Source: Streptomyces luteolus (GTDB lineage: Bacteria; Actinomycetota; Actinomycetes; Streptomycetales; Streptomycetaceae). Taken from it: 64,000 nt of DNA. The notes beneath the pieces were generated by a model. It made no database searches and had not been told where the DNA came from. It was given only the letters and a program-made list of their open reading frames with translations. The stretch covers positions 124,001 through 188,000 of the forward strand of contig NZ_JASCIS010000008.1 in NCBI RefSeq assembly GCF_029968015.1, read 5' to 3'. Shown here piece by piece: positions 51,738 to 60,298 of this stretch. The position numbers and the translations under genes are program-made. Each line of letters begins with the position of its first letter. The stretch's first letter is position 1.

Positions 51738-53417
51738 TCAGGCAGAGGACTCGGCGGCGAGGGCCTCGTGGTCCCGCTGGGCCGGGGCGGTCTTCCGCAG
51801 GCCGCGCTCGCTGGTCGCGGGGGCGGCGTCCTCGTCCGCCGGGGACGCGGAGAGGTCCATGGCGCGGGGCAGCCGCAGGGCGGCCAGGGCGCCGATGAGG
51901 AGCAGGCCCGCGCTGGCGTACAGGGTGACGTGCAGTCCGTGCACGAAGGCGTCGCGGGCCGCGGTGCGCAGGGCGGCGCCCGCGCCGGATCCGAGCCCCT
52001 GGGAGATCTCGTAGGCCTCGCCGAGGGAGTGCCGGGCGGCGGCGACGTCGCCGCCGGGGACGCCGGGGACCGAGTCGAGGCGGGGGCCGTAGGCGGCGTT
52101 CATGACGCTGCCGATGAAGGCTATGCCGATGCCGCTGCCCAGCTGGTACGAGGTCTCGCCGATGGCCGCGGCGCCTCCCGCCTGGCCCTGGCTGACGTCG
52201 CTGAGCATCGACTCGTACGCACCGAAGAGCGTGGTCTGCAGGCCGAAGCCGAGCAGGACGAAGCCGGTCAGGAGCAGCGCGAGGTTGTCCTCGTGGCCCA
52301 TGAACGTGAGCGTGAGGACGGCGACGGCGGTCAGGCAGAAGCCGAGCGAGACCATCACGCGCGGGCCGAGCCGGGGCAGGATCGAGGATCCGGTGAGCCC
52401 GCCGGCCATGGCGGCGAGGGTCAGCGGGACCATCCTGAGGCCGGTCTCAAGGGGCGAGAGGCCGAGCACCAGCTGGAGGTACTGCGCGGCGATCAGCATC
52501 AGGCCGACGAGCGCCAGCATCGCGATGATGATGCAGCCGACGGAGGTGCCGAAGGCCGGCCGGGAGAACAGGCTGAGGTCGACCAGCGGGTGCTTGCGGC
52601 GGCGCTGGCGGCGGACGAAGAGCACCAGGAGCAGCGCGCCGAGCAGCAGCGGCACGAGGGTCATCGGGGAGACGACGCCCTCGCCGCCGCCCGCGCGCTT
52701 GATGCCGAGCACGACGCCGAAGAGTCCGGCCGCGGCCATCAGCGCGCCGACCACGTCCCACGGGCCGTCGCGGTCGCCGGTGGACTCGGGCAGCAGCCAG
52801 CGGCCGACCAGGAGGCTGGCGAACATCAGCGGGATGTTGATGAGGAAGACCGAGCCCCACCAGAAGTGCTCCAGGAGGAAGCCGCCGAGCAGCGGTCCCG
52901 CGGCGGCGCCGACGGCGGCGACCGCGCTCCAGATGCCGATGGCGAGGGCCCGCTCGCGCCGGTCGGGGAAGACCTGCCGGACGATGGAGAGCGTCGCGGG
53001 CATGATCATCGCGCCACCGACGCCAAGCAGGACGCGGGCCGCGATCAGCGTCTTGGGCTCGTGCGCGAGCGCGGCCATCGCGGAGGCGACGCCGAACAGG
53101 CCGTACCCGAGGAGCAGGATCCTTCTGCGGCCGACGCGGTCGCCGAGGGTGCCGAAGAGGATCAGGAGCGAGGCGCAGACCAGCGGATACGAGTCGACGA
53201 TCCACAGGAGCTGGATGGCGCCGGGCTTGAGGTCCTCGGTGACGGCCGGAACCGCCACGTGCAGCACCGTCGAGTCGATGGCGACGATCGCGAGGCTCAC
53301 GCACAGGACTATGAGGACGACCCAGCGGTTGGCGCCTTCCGGGCGTCCGATGCCCATGCGCTCCAGGAACCGGGATGCCGAGGGCCGCGTCGGAGCAGCC
53401 GTGGTCGTCCCGGTCAT
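51738..53417 (-). CDS. MFS drug exporter, DHA2 (EmrB/QacA) family
   Basis: 559 residues, fourteen predicted helices. DHA2 marks are visible: AIDSTVLHVAVPAVTEDL in helix 1, GDRVGRRRILLLGYGLFG after helix 2 (motif A), and the antiporter motif C region GIWSAVAAVGAAAGPLLGG in helix 5. It would expel cationic or hydrophobic compounds using the proton gradient. The start ATG follows GGGAGG. It precedes the acyl-CoA dehydrogenase on the same strand, but the operator between them suggests separate control. The drug range is unknown. Confidence 0.94.
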   Translation of the reverse strand: MTGTTTAAPTRPSASRFLERMGIGRPEGANRWVVLIVLCVSLAIVAIDSTVLHVAVPAVTEDLKPGAIQLLWIVDSYPLVCASLLILFGTLGDRVGRRRILLLGYGLFGVASAMAALAHEPKTLIAARVLLGVGGAMIMPATLSIVRQVFPDRRERALAIGIWSAVAAVGAAAGPLLGGFLLEHFWWGSVFLINIPLMFASLLVGRWLLPESTGDRDGPWDVVGALMAAAGLFGVVLGIKRAGGGEGVVSPMTLVPLLLGALLLVLFVRRQRRRKHPLVDLSLFSRPAFGTSVGCIIIAMLALVGLMLIAAQYLQLVLGLSPLETGLRMVPLTLAAMAGGLTGSSILPRLGPRVMVSLGFCLTAVAVLTLTFMGHEDNLALLLTGFVLLGFGLQTTLFGAYESMLSDVSQGQAGGAAAIGETSYQLGSGIGIAFIGSVMNAAYGPRLDSVPGVPGGDVAAARHSLGEAYEISQGLGSGAGAALRTAARDAFVHGLHVTLYASAGLLLIGALAALRLPRAMDLSASPADEDAAPATSERGLRKTAPAQRDHEALAAESSA

Positions 53418-53686
53418 GTAGTACCTCCCAGTGATCCCGTACTCAGGCGGTCGGCGGGCGGCGGCTCTGCCAGCGGCAATGGGCCCGACCGGGTGTACGA
53501 GTGAGCAGTCAGCGTACGCGAGTCCACAGCGGGCTTGGGTGTCCCACCTCTCACGTAGCTGAACGACGCGGTGTGGCATACGCCACGCCTCGCCGTCCGA
53601 AGCCCCCCGTCCCAACTGGTCGTCCCCGTCCAGTGGAACGACCGCCCGGGGGTATGCGGTTCCCTCTTCCACCCATAATCGAGCCC

Positions 53687-54844
53687 GTGACCGACCTTGC
53701 CCCGTACGTTCCGACCGTCCGCCGCGCCCGGGTCCGCAGTGCGCTGCGCCGGGCGGCGCCCGCGCTCCTTGTGTACGCCGGGGTGCGCGCGCTCGGGCTC
53801 GTGGTGCTCGCGGGGTGGTCCGCGGCGAACGGCAAGAGCGCGCACGGGCTGCTCACCGCGCGCTGGGACTCGCTCTGGTACACCCGCGTCGCCGATTTCG
53901 GCTACGGCTGGGAGACCCGCCTGCCGGACGGCTCGGTCCACTCCAACCTGGCGTTCTTCCCGCTGCTCCCGTGGCTGGAGCGGCTCGGCCACGCGCTGAC
54001 CCCGCTGTCGTACGCGGATGCCGGGCTGCTCGTGGCCTGGCTCGCCTCACTTGCGGCGGCGCTCGGGATCTTCCTGATCGCGGAGCGGCTTTACGGGCTG
54101 CGGGCGGGCGTGTGCGCGGTGGCGTTGTGGGCGGTGCTGCCGGTCGGGATCGTGCAGTCGATGGCGTACAGCGAGTCGCTGTTCACGGCGCTGGCCGCCT
54201 GGGCGCTGTACGCGGTCCTCCGGGAACGGTGGGTGTGGGCGGGCGTGCTCGCGGCGCTCGCCGGGCTGACCCGGCCGGTGGGCGCCGCGGTCGTGGCGGC
54301 GGTCTGGGTGACGGCGGCGATCGCGGTCGCGCGCGAGCGGCGGGCCGGATGGCGGCTCGTGCTCGGGGTGCTGCTCGCTCCGCTCGGGGCGGCGGGGTAC
54401 GTGCTGTGGGTCGGGCAGCGGACCGGCGACGGGCTGTTCGGCTATCTCGACGTCCAGGCGCAGTGGGGCAACGGCTTCGACGGCGGCCTCGCCTTCGCGC
54501 GGTTCGTCGGCGGGATGCTGACCTCGTTCCCCTCGGTGTTCGCCGGGCTCGGTCTGACCGTCGGGGTCGCCCTGGTGATCTGGCTGTACGTGGTGTGCGT
54601 GCGCCGGGGGCAGCCGCCCGCGCTGCTCGTGTACTGCGGGATCGTCGTCGTACTCGCGCTCTGCGCCTCGGGCTACTTCGGCTCCAAGCCTCGGCTGCTG
54701 CTGCCCGCCTTCCCGCTGCTGCTGCCGCTCGCGGTGGGCCTGGCGCGGTGGCGCGCCTCGCGGGCGGCGGCGCTGCTCGCGGTGGTCGCGGTGGGCTCGG
54801 CGGTGTACGGGGCGTTCTGGCTGAACGGGTCGGGACCGCCGTGA
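53687..54844 (+). CDS. Membrane mannosyltransferase-like protein (PIG-V/GT-C type)
   Basis: 385 residues, about ten transmembrane helices. RWDSLWYTRVADFGYGWE after the first helix is the DXD-like GT-C motif (W-D-x-x-W/H-Y), typical of actinobacterial PIG-V-like polyprenyl-phosphate-mannose transferases. LAFFPLLPWLERLG and SMAYSESLFTALAAWALY follow, as in PIG-V. It probably transfers mannose from a lipid carrier to secreted proteins or glycolipids outside the membrane. GTG at 53687 is chosen because the frame upstream lacks hydrophobic or conserved residues. Confidence 0.85.
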   Translation: MTDLAPYVPTVRRARVRSALRRAAPALLVYAGVRALGLVVLAGWSAANGKSAHGLLTARWDSLWYTRVADFGYGWETRLPDGSVHSNLAFFPLLPWLERLGHALTPLSYADAGLLVAWLASLAAALGIFLIAERLYGLRAGVCAVALWAVLPVGIVQSMAYSESLFTALAAWALYAVLRERWVWAGVLAALAGLTRPVGAAVVAAVWVTAAIAVARERRAGWRLVLGVLLAPLGAAGYVLWVGQRTGDGLFGYLDVQAQWGNGFDGGLAFARFVGGMLTSFPSVFAGLGLTVGVALVIWLYVVCVRRGQPPALLVYCGIVVVLALCASGYFGSKPRLLLPAFPLLLPLAVGLARWRASRAAALLAVVAVGSAVYGAFWLNGSGPP

Positions 54845-55122
54845 TCCGGCCGCCCCGGCGAGGGGAGCGACCACGGGCCGTACACACGATGTCACCGGCC
54901 GGTGCGCCGTCACCGGAATTCACATCACGTCGTACGGAATCAATTCAGACACCATCCGAAATCACAGCAGATGAAGATCGAATAAATAGCGATCCAAGGT
55001 CATCAGCTTTTACTCGGGACTCCTGAATAACTCCCCGCCTGAGATCAATCCCACATCACATCGTCATCACAAACCCTCTGATTCGGCCGGGTCTGCCGCT
55101 CACTCGCTGTAGCGTCGATTGA

Positions 55123-56139
55123 GTGCGTACCGAACCAAACATGACCCGTCTGGACCGGCTCTTTGCCCGGCTGGACCGGGAACCCGAACGGCCGGCGGGC
55201 CTCGAAGTGCCTCGTATGAGCCCGCACCGGATCGTGCTGTTCGGCTCGACGCTGGTCTTCTACCTGCTCATCGTCGTGGCCGTGATCAACACGTCCTGGC
55301 TCGTCCGGCTCGACTGGCAGCTGATGTTCTTCCGGCCCTACCAGCAGTGGCAGGAACTGCACGCGTTCATCGACTACTACGTCGTGCTCGGCCAGCGCGG
55401 CCCCACCGCCGTGATGGTCGCGGCCTGGCTGGGCTGGCGGTCCTGGCGGCAGCACACGCTGCGCCCGCTGCTCATGCTGGGCACCTCGCTGCTGCTGCTC
55501 AACGTCACCGTCGGCGCGGCCAAGTTGAGCATGGGCCGGGAAGGTCCGCACTACGCCACGGTCATCGGCTCCAACGAGATGTGGCTGACCGGCGACATAT
55601 TCCCTTCGGGCCACACCGCGAACGCCGTCGTGACCTGGGGCATCCTCGCCTACCTCGCCTCCTCCGCACGGGCCCGCCGCTATCTCTCGGCGCTCTCCGC
55701 GGTGGTCTCGCTCGGCGTCGGCCTCAGCACGGTCTACCTGGGCACGCACTGGCTGAGCGACGTCCTCCTCGGCTGGGCCGCGGGGCTCCTCATCCTGCTC
55801 GCGCTGCCCTGGTTCGAGCCGCTGGTCAGCCGCGCCGAGGCCTGGATCCTCGCCCAGCGCGACCGGTACCTGCCGGGCCTGCGCGGCCGCGCCACGGCAC
55901 CCGCACCGGCCGGTGCGCCCCCGCTGTTCCCGCAGCCGGGTCCCGTCACCGAGCCCGTACTGGAGCCGGTGGGCGCCGGGCACGGCGGCCGTGTGCCGGC
56001 GCACTTCAGCACGCAGCGGTACACGGTGCGCTCGGAGCGCTCCCCCGGCACGCCGGCCGGCAGCCGCCGACCCGCGCACGCCGACAGCGCCACCCGCACC
56101 GCCCGCACCGCTCCGGCCCGCCCGGTGGCGGGCGGCTGA
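55123..56139 (+). CDS. PAP2 family phosphatase (membrane)
   Basis: 338 residues with five to six transmembrane helices. The three PAP2 motifs are recognisable: KLSMGREGP (motif 1, with Gly in place of the usual Arg of RP), FPSGHTAN (motif 2) and STVYLGTHWLSDVLLG (motif 3). It acts on lipid pyrophosphates or phosphatidic acid at the outer membrane face. The last 90 residues form an Ala/Pro/Arg-rich tail. GTG at 55123 or ATG at 55141 may be the start. A strong hairpin (56179) follows. Confidence 0.9.
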   Translation: MRTEPNMTRLDRLFARLDREPERPAGLEVPRMSPHRIVLFGSTLVFYLLIVVAVINTSWLVRLDWQLMFFRPYQQWQELHAFIDYYVVLGQRGPTAVMVAAWLGWRSWRQHTLRPLLMLGTSLLLLNVTVGAAKLSMGREGPHYATVIGSNEMWLTGDIFPSGHTANAVVTWGILAYLASSARARRYLSALSAVVSLGVGLSTVYLGTHWLSDVLLGWAAGLLILLALPWFEPLVSRAEAWILAQRDRYLPGLRGRATAPAPAGAPPLFPQPGPVTEPVLEPVGAGHGGRVPAHFSTQRYTVRSERSPGTPAGSRRPAHADSATRTARTAPARPVAGG

Positions 56140-56178
56140 CCCCAGGCCGCGGGGGCGGTACGCACAACTCCCCCGCAT

Positions 56179-56222
56179 GCGAAGGCCCCGGCTCCCCTTG
56201 ACCAGGGGGCCGGGGCCTTCGC
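56179..56222. terminator. Bidirectional terminator between PAP2 and I78-like genes
   Basis: GCGAAGGCCCCGG and CCGGGGCCTTCGC are perfect 13-bp arms. It is 40 bp after the PAP2 stop and 50 bp from the stop of the convergent inhibitor gene. Confidence 0.85.
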
Positions 56223-56243
56223 CGTGTCGCGTGCCGGGTCCGT

Positions 56244-56299
56244 TCAGCCCTTCCAGCAGCGCTTCACGGTGTCAGCCCTTCCAGCAGCGCTTCACGGTG
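56244..56299. repeat. Exact 28-bp tandem duplication at the end of the I78-like gene
   Basis: Positions 56244-56271 and 56272-56299 are identical. The gene-side copy includes the codons of the last nine residues and the stop; the other copy follows as non-coding sequence. Confidence 0.9.
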
Positions 56300-56487
56300 C
56301 CTTCGCTGACCTCGAAGTTCAGCCGTCCGGCGAGGTACTCCATGGTCACGATCGCGCCCGGGGGCAGCGCCCTGACGGTGGACCAGCCGCGCTCGCGGGC
56401 CTGCCGCTCGGCGCCCTCGGCGTCGAGTCCGACGTACGCGTCGGGGGTGTCCTGCGGTTCTGCGGGGGGTGTGGGTGTGGGTGCCAT
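56272..56487 (-). CDS. I78-like small peptidase inhibitor
   Basis: 71 residues. ARERGWSTVRALPPGAIVTMEYLAGRLNFEVSEGTVKRCWKG matches the I78/potato-inhibitor-I-like pattern (W near start, P-x-x-x-V/I-T-M/E-Y, RLN-x-x-V-x-x-G-x-V-x-x-C). Members inhibit serine proteases of chymotrypsin/subtilisin type. No signal peptide, so it may protect the cytosol or lack secretion. ATG at 56487. Two S1 proteases are encoded ~10 kb away, but a link is only suggestive. The last codons belong to a 28-bp tandem duplication. Confidence 0.75.
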   Translation of the reverse strand: MAPTPTPPAEPQDTPDAYVGLDAEGAERQARERGWSTVRALPPGAIVTMEYLAGRLNFEVSEGTVKRCWKG

Positions 56488-56950
56488 GCCGTCACCGTAG
56501 GCCGCTCGCGGCGGGAAGTGAAAGGGCCGCCGAAAAGGCCGCAGCGGGCGGGCACCCAGGGTCACCTGCACCTTCGAGGTCACGCTTGTGTCACAGGATC
56601 GCCACATGTGTTTGCCGATTCCCGCTTCACACGAACGAGCGGTACGGAATTGTTCCGGCCTGCCCAGTAATTACCCGTGCCCGCCGGGCAATTCGGGCGC
56701 CGCTCATCCGAAGATCGAATGCATCGGCCTTTCGACGAGCGGCCCGAGATCGTTTTTCGGCGAGTGGTCGACGAATTACCCGAAACTATTCCGGACCACC
56801 GGGCGGGCCGGGTCGTACGCCTCCAGGGGCGCGGGGAACTGCGCGAGCAACCCACGACATGCCGCGGCCGCCGTAAGACCGTCCGTGGCAGACGCGTCTG
56901 CGGCTCGTGGGGGCTGGGCGCGCAGTTCCCCGCGCCCCTGAGGGCGGGAC
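56488..56950. other. 463-bp intergenic region with a 117-bp hairpin repeat
   Basis: 56488-56600 is the promoter side of the inhibitor gene. 56590-56815 is unusually AT-rich for this genome and has no ORF with codon bias; it may have a foreign origin or be a regulatory leader. 56824-56940 is the long dispersed palindrome listed separately. Confidence 0.5.
56824..56940. repeat. 117-bp dispersed palindrome with GGGGAACTGCGCG arms
   Basis: The 22-nt arms 56824-56845 and 56919-56940 are perfect inverted copies. The inner part pairs partly (CCCACGAC / GTCGTGGG-like and GGCAGACGCGTCTGC). It lies 10 bp past the stop of the WYL gene, so it can end that transcript. The same arm occurs singly at 46791. 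Confidence 0.85.
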
Positions 56951-57919
56951 TCACCGCGACCGGTCGAGCGCCCGCGAGAGGCGGTCCCGGGCCGACCGGA
57001 GGTGCTCGGTCAGCTCGGCCGGCTCCAGGACCTCGAACTCGAAGCCCAGGAGCATCAGATGGATCACCATCACGTCGAGGCTCGCCGCTCCGGTGCGCAG
57101 CAGACACGTGTCCGCGGATTCGTCCTCCAGGGTTCCGGCCGACGGCGAGATGTCCACGGCGGCCTCGGCGAGCGGCACGAAGAGGCGGACCAGGGCCTGC
57201 TCCGCGTACGCCCTGCGGGAGACGCCCTCGGAGACGTACGCGGCCAGGTCCTGCGCGGGCGGCGTGCGCGGGGTGAAGCGGGGGCCGTGCGGAGGCTTGG
57301 GGGTGATGCGGTCGGCGCGGAAGGTGCGCCAGTCCTCCCGGTCCAGGTCCCAGGCGACGAGGTACCAGCGGCGCTCGGTGCAGACCAGGCGGTGCGGCTC
57401 GACGGCGCGGCGGGTGGTGGTGCCCTCGTGGTCGCCGTACTCGAAGCGCAGGCGCCTGCTGTCGCGGCACAAGTGGGCCAGTTCCGTGAGCACTTCGGAG
57501 TCGACCGCTCGCGCCTGGCGGCCGCGCAGCATCGGCACCGTGAAGGCGTTCAGCGCGCCGACCCGGCGCCGCAGCCGGTCCGGCAGCACCTGCTCCAGCT
57601 TGGCCAGGGCGCGTACGGAGGTCTCGTCGATGCCCTCGATGCCCTGGCCGGCGGCGGTCCGCAGGCCGACCGCGACGGCGACGGCCTCCTCGTCGTCGAG
57701 CAGCAGCGGCGGCATCTCGGCGCCCACACCCAGCTGGTAGCCGCCGCCGGTACCGGGTGAGGCGCGCACCGGGTAGCCGAGCTCACGCAGCCGGTCGACG
57801 TCGCGGCGGACGGTGCGCGGGGTGACGCCGAGCCGGTCCGCGAGGTCGGCGCCGGACCACTCGCGGTGGGCCTGGAGCAGCGAGAGGAGCCGCAGGAGTC
57901 GTGCCGAGGTCTCCAACAT
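56951..57919 (-). CDS. WYL domain transcriptional regulator (PafC/YobV type)
   Basis: 322 residues. N-terminal DeoR-like winged HTH (1-60: ETSARLLRLLSLLQAHREWSGADLADRLGVTPRTVRRDVDRLRELGYPVRASPGTGGGYQL). The WYL domain (about 140-220) has RRLRFEYGDHEGTTTRRAVEPHRLVCTERRWYLVAWDLDREDWRTFRADRI, with the family's W-Y-L at RRWYLVAW. A C-terminal WCX domain follows. WYL proteins respond to nucleotides or single-stranded DNA, often in DNA-damage or defence control. It follows a cell-surface gene pair by 50 bp on the same strand. The target is unknown. Confidence 0.93.
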   Translation of the reverse strand: MLETSARLLRLLSLLQAHREWSGADLADRLGVTPRTVRRDVDRLRELGYPVRASPGTGGGYQLGVGAEMPPLLLDDEEAVAVAVGLRTAAGQGIEGIDETSVRALAKLEQVLPDRLRRRVGALNAFTVPMLRGRQARAVDSEVLTELAHLCRDSRRLRFEYGDHEGTTTRRAVEPHRLVCTERRWYLVAWDLDREDWRTFRADRITPKPPHGPRFTPRTPPAQDLAAYVSEGVSRRAYAEQALVRLFVPLAEAAVDISPSAGTLEDESADTCLLRTGAASLDVMVIHLMLLGFEFEVLEPAELTEHLRSARDRLSRALDRSR

Positions 57920-57969
57920 GCGGGCGAGTCTGCCAGCCCTTGCGGACAGCTGCGGTCCGCGATATCCGA

Positions 57970-58809
57970 TCAGTCGGCCTCCGTCACCCGCAGCGACAGG
58001 TCGTTGTCGCGGGTGTAGTATGGGCCGACGGCCACCGGGCCGGTGCGGACGGCCGGGTACGTGAAGATCGGCTTCTTGTCGGCCACGTCGTCGAGCAGCC
58101 GGGCCACCCGCGCCTGCGGTCCGTGCGCGCCCTGGGGCAGCAGCCACAGGTCCCAGACCCCGGGCTCTCCGGCCAGGTCCTGGTACGCCACGGTGAGCCC
58201 GAACTCCCCGCCGGAAGCGCCGAGCTCGACCCGGCGCGTGACCTGCCCCGGCGCCCGGCCGCGCAGCTCGGCGTACCCGGCCGGGGTGACCGGCGCCCCG
58301 AGGAGCCTGCCTCGTACCGTCAACTCGGCGCCGTCGATGTGCAGTTCACCGGCCTCGGCGTGCGGGGCGCGGTGCCAGGCGCGGATGGTGAGGTTGCCGT
58401 GCTTGGTGGCGTACGGGATGCGCACCGCGACGTGCGGGCGGGTGCCGCTGGGCATCCGGTCGACGAGCGAGCGCAGGTCGTTGACGCCGGGCGAGAGACG
58501 GCGCGGGGCGGTGTCGCCGTGGTCGACGTACACGTCCCAGCGGCCCTCGGCGAGCTGGACGCTGCTGGGCAGTACGGCGCGCAGCCTGCCGTCGGCGGCC
58601 GGGGTGAGCGGGAGCCGGGTCTCGGTGGGTGCGCGGTGCGGCTGCCGCTCGCGCAGCCGGAGCAGCAGAGACGCGGCGCCGGGGCGGCCCAGGTCGGCGA
58701 GGTCGAAGGTGAGCCCGCCGGCGGAGTCGGCGACGCAGTCGGCGCGAGGCACGGCCAGGACGTCCTCCTCGACCTCGTCGGGCAGCGGCGGGGGCAGCAG
58801 AGCGCTCAT
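57970..58809 (-). CDS. Uncharacterised beta-rich protein coupled to a glycosyltransferase
   Basis: 279 residues without a recognised catalytic motif and without a signal peptide. It is rich in alternating beta-type segments (FDLADLGRPGAASLLLRLRERQPH, RWDVYVDHGDTAPRRLSPGVNDLRSLV, VRIPYATKHGNLTIRAWHRAPHAEAGELHIDGAELTVRGRLLG). Similar domains are found near Streptomyces wall-glycopolymer glycosyltransferases. ATG overlaps the glycosyltransferase stop (ATGA), so both proteins are made together. A role as a partner or modifier of that enzyme is inference. Confidence 0.8.
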   Translation of the reverse strand: MSALLPPPLPDEVEEDVLAVPRADCVADSAGGLTFDLADLGRPGAASLLLRLRERQPHRAPTETRLPLTPAADGRLRAVLPSSVQLAEGRWDVYVDHGDTAPRRLSPGVNDLRSLVDRMPSGTRPHVAVRIPYATKHGNLTIRAWHRAPHAEAGELHIDGAELTVRGRLLGAPVTPAGYAELRGRAPGQVTRRVELGASGGEFGLTVAYQDLAGEPGVWDLWLLPQGAHGPQARVARLLDDVADKKPIFTYPAVRTGPVAVGPYYTRDNDLSLRVTEAD

Positions 58810-60074
58810 GCGGTCCGTCCCTTTCTCAGGGCGGCGCGCCCCGCGTCCCTGACCGCGTAGGCGCCGCCGAGCATCGCGCCGCGGGTGCGGTGCAGCGAGC
58901 CCCGGAAGCGGCCGAGCGGTCCGGCGGGGCCGCGTGCGGTCAGATCGGTGAACAGCGATTCGTAGCGCTCCGCTATCCGCGCGGGGTCGAAGCGCTGGGA
59001 GTCCACCAGCGCGGCGGCGGACATCCGGCCGCGCAGGTCGTCGTCGTTGATCAGTTCCAGGAGGCCGCCGGCGATCGCCTTGACGTCGCCGACGGGGACC
59101 AGGCGGCCGTCGACACCGTTGTCGATGATCTCGCCCGGGCCGTGCGGGCAGTCCGTGGCCACCACGGGCAGTCCGCAGCGCATGGCCTCGACGATGGTCA
59201 TCCCGAAGGACTCCAGGCTGGAGGTGACCGCGGCGACGGAGCCCTTGGCCCACTCCGGGTCGATGGGATGGGCGGGACCCATGAGGAACACGTGGTTGTA
59301 GAGGCCGAGTTCGTCGATCAGGCGGCGCAGCGAGTCCTTCTGCCGACCGCCGCCGTATATCCGCAGGCGCCAGTCCGGGCGTTGGGCGCGGACCAGGTCG
59401 AAGGCTCTGATCAGCAGGTCGTACCGCTTGACCGGGGCGAGCCGGCCGGCCGCGACGACCCACTTCCCGGTGCCGTCGGCGGGCGCCACCTCGGGGGCGG
59501 GTACGGGGTTGGCCATGGCGTCGACGCGCACTCCGGGCAGCCGCATCTTGTCGCGGTAGGCGGCCGCGTCGGCCTCGGTCGTCGTGGTCAGCGCGTCGAG
59601 GCGGGGGTAGACGCCGCGCAACTGGGTGCGCAGGGCCTTGGAGTGGCTGTCGAGGGTGAGGTGTTCCTGGCCGACGCGGAGCGGGCCGCGGCGGGCCTGG
59701 CGGGCGATGTGCACATTCAGCCCGGGCCTGGTTCCCACGAGGACATCGGCTTCGACGGTCGCAAGGTGGTCGGCGATGCGGCGGTCGGTGAGCGCGTTGT
59801 ACTGGTGGAAACGGCCCTCCGCGCGCGGGAAGACCTGTGCCGGGCGCTGGTACTCGGGGCTGTCGCCCTCGTACCCCGGCGTGCCCTTGCGGATGTCGAC
59901 CAGGTGGCGCACCCGCACCCGCGGGTCGACCTGGAACACCGGGTCGTCGCGGTGCCGGAACACCGACACGACCTCCACGTCGTGCTGTTCGGCCAGGGTG
60001 TTGGCCAGGTTGTAGGTCGTCCGGATCGTCCCCCCGATTCCGTACGCGTTGTGTATCAGGAAAGAAATATGCAT
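58806..60074 (-). CDS. GT4 family glycosyltransferase
   Basis: 422 residues, GT-B fold. The N-terminal acceptor domain starts MHISFLIHNAYGIGGTIRTTYNLANTLA (glycine-rich loop), and the C-terminal donor domain has WVVAAGRLAPVKRYDLLIRAFDLV and the E-x7-E motif ESFGMTIVE. It transfers a sugar or sugar-phosphate from a nucleotide donor to a surface glycopolymer such as teichoic acid, by similarity. It is cytoplasmic with a basic C-terminal tail that may bind membrane. ATG at 60074. It is coupled to the downstream uncharacterised gene. Confidence 0.93.
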   Translation of the reverse strand: MHISFLIHNAYGIGGTIRTTYNLANTLAEQHDVEVVSVFRHRDDPVFQVDPRVRVRHLVDIRKGTPGYEGDSPEYQRPAQVFPRAEGRFHQYNALTDRRIADHLATVEADVLVGTRPGLNVHIARQARRGPLRVGQEHLTLDSHSKALRTQLRGVYPRLDALTTTTEADAAAYRDKMRLPGVRVDAMANPVPAPEVAPADGTGKWVVAAGRLAPVKRYDLLIRAFDLVRAQRPDWRLRIYGGGRQKDSLRRLIDELGLYNHVFLMGPAHPIDPEWAKGSVAAVTSSLESFGMTIVEAMRCGLPVVATDCPHGPGEIIDNGVDGRLVPVGDVKAIAGGLLELINDDDLRGRMSAAALVDSQRFDPARIAERYESLFTDLTARGPAGPLGRFRGSLHRTRGAMLGGAYAVRDAGRAALRKGRTA

Positions 60075-60298
60075 GCGTCCCCGTATCCCACGCTTCCCCG
60101 CGGACAGTCCTGTCTCGTCCGCCTACCGAGGGGTTAGACCCGAACCAGGGGGTGAGGGTTGGGCGGCATCATCATCTTGTTCTTGAACAGTTGCGCTATT
60201 GGTAGGCGAATTCGGGAACCTGCGGGCACTCCGCCGCATCAGGGGCAGTGTGGGCGTACGCGCGGTACGGCCTTTACGTAGGGGTCGTGCCCGAGTCC

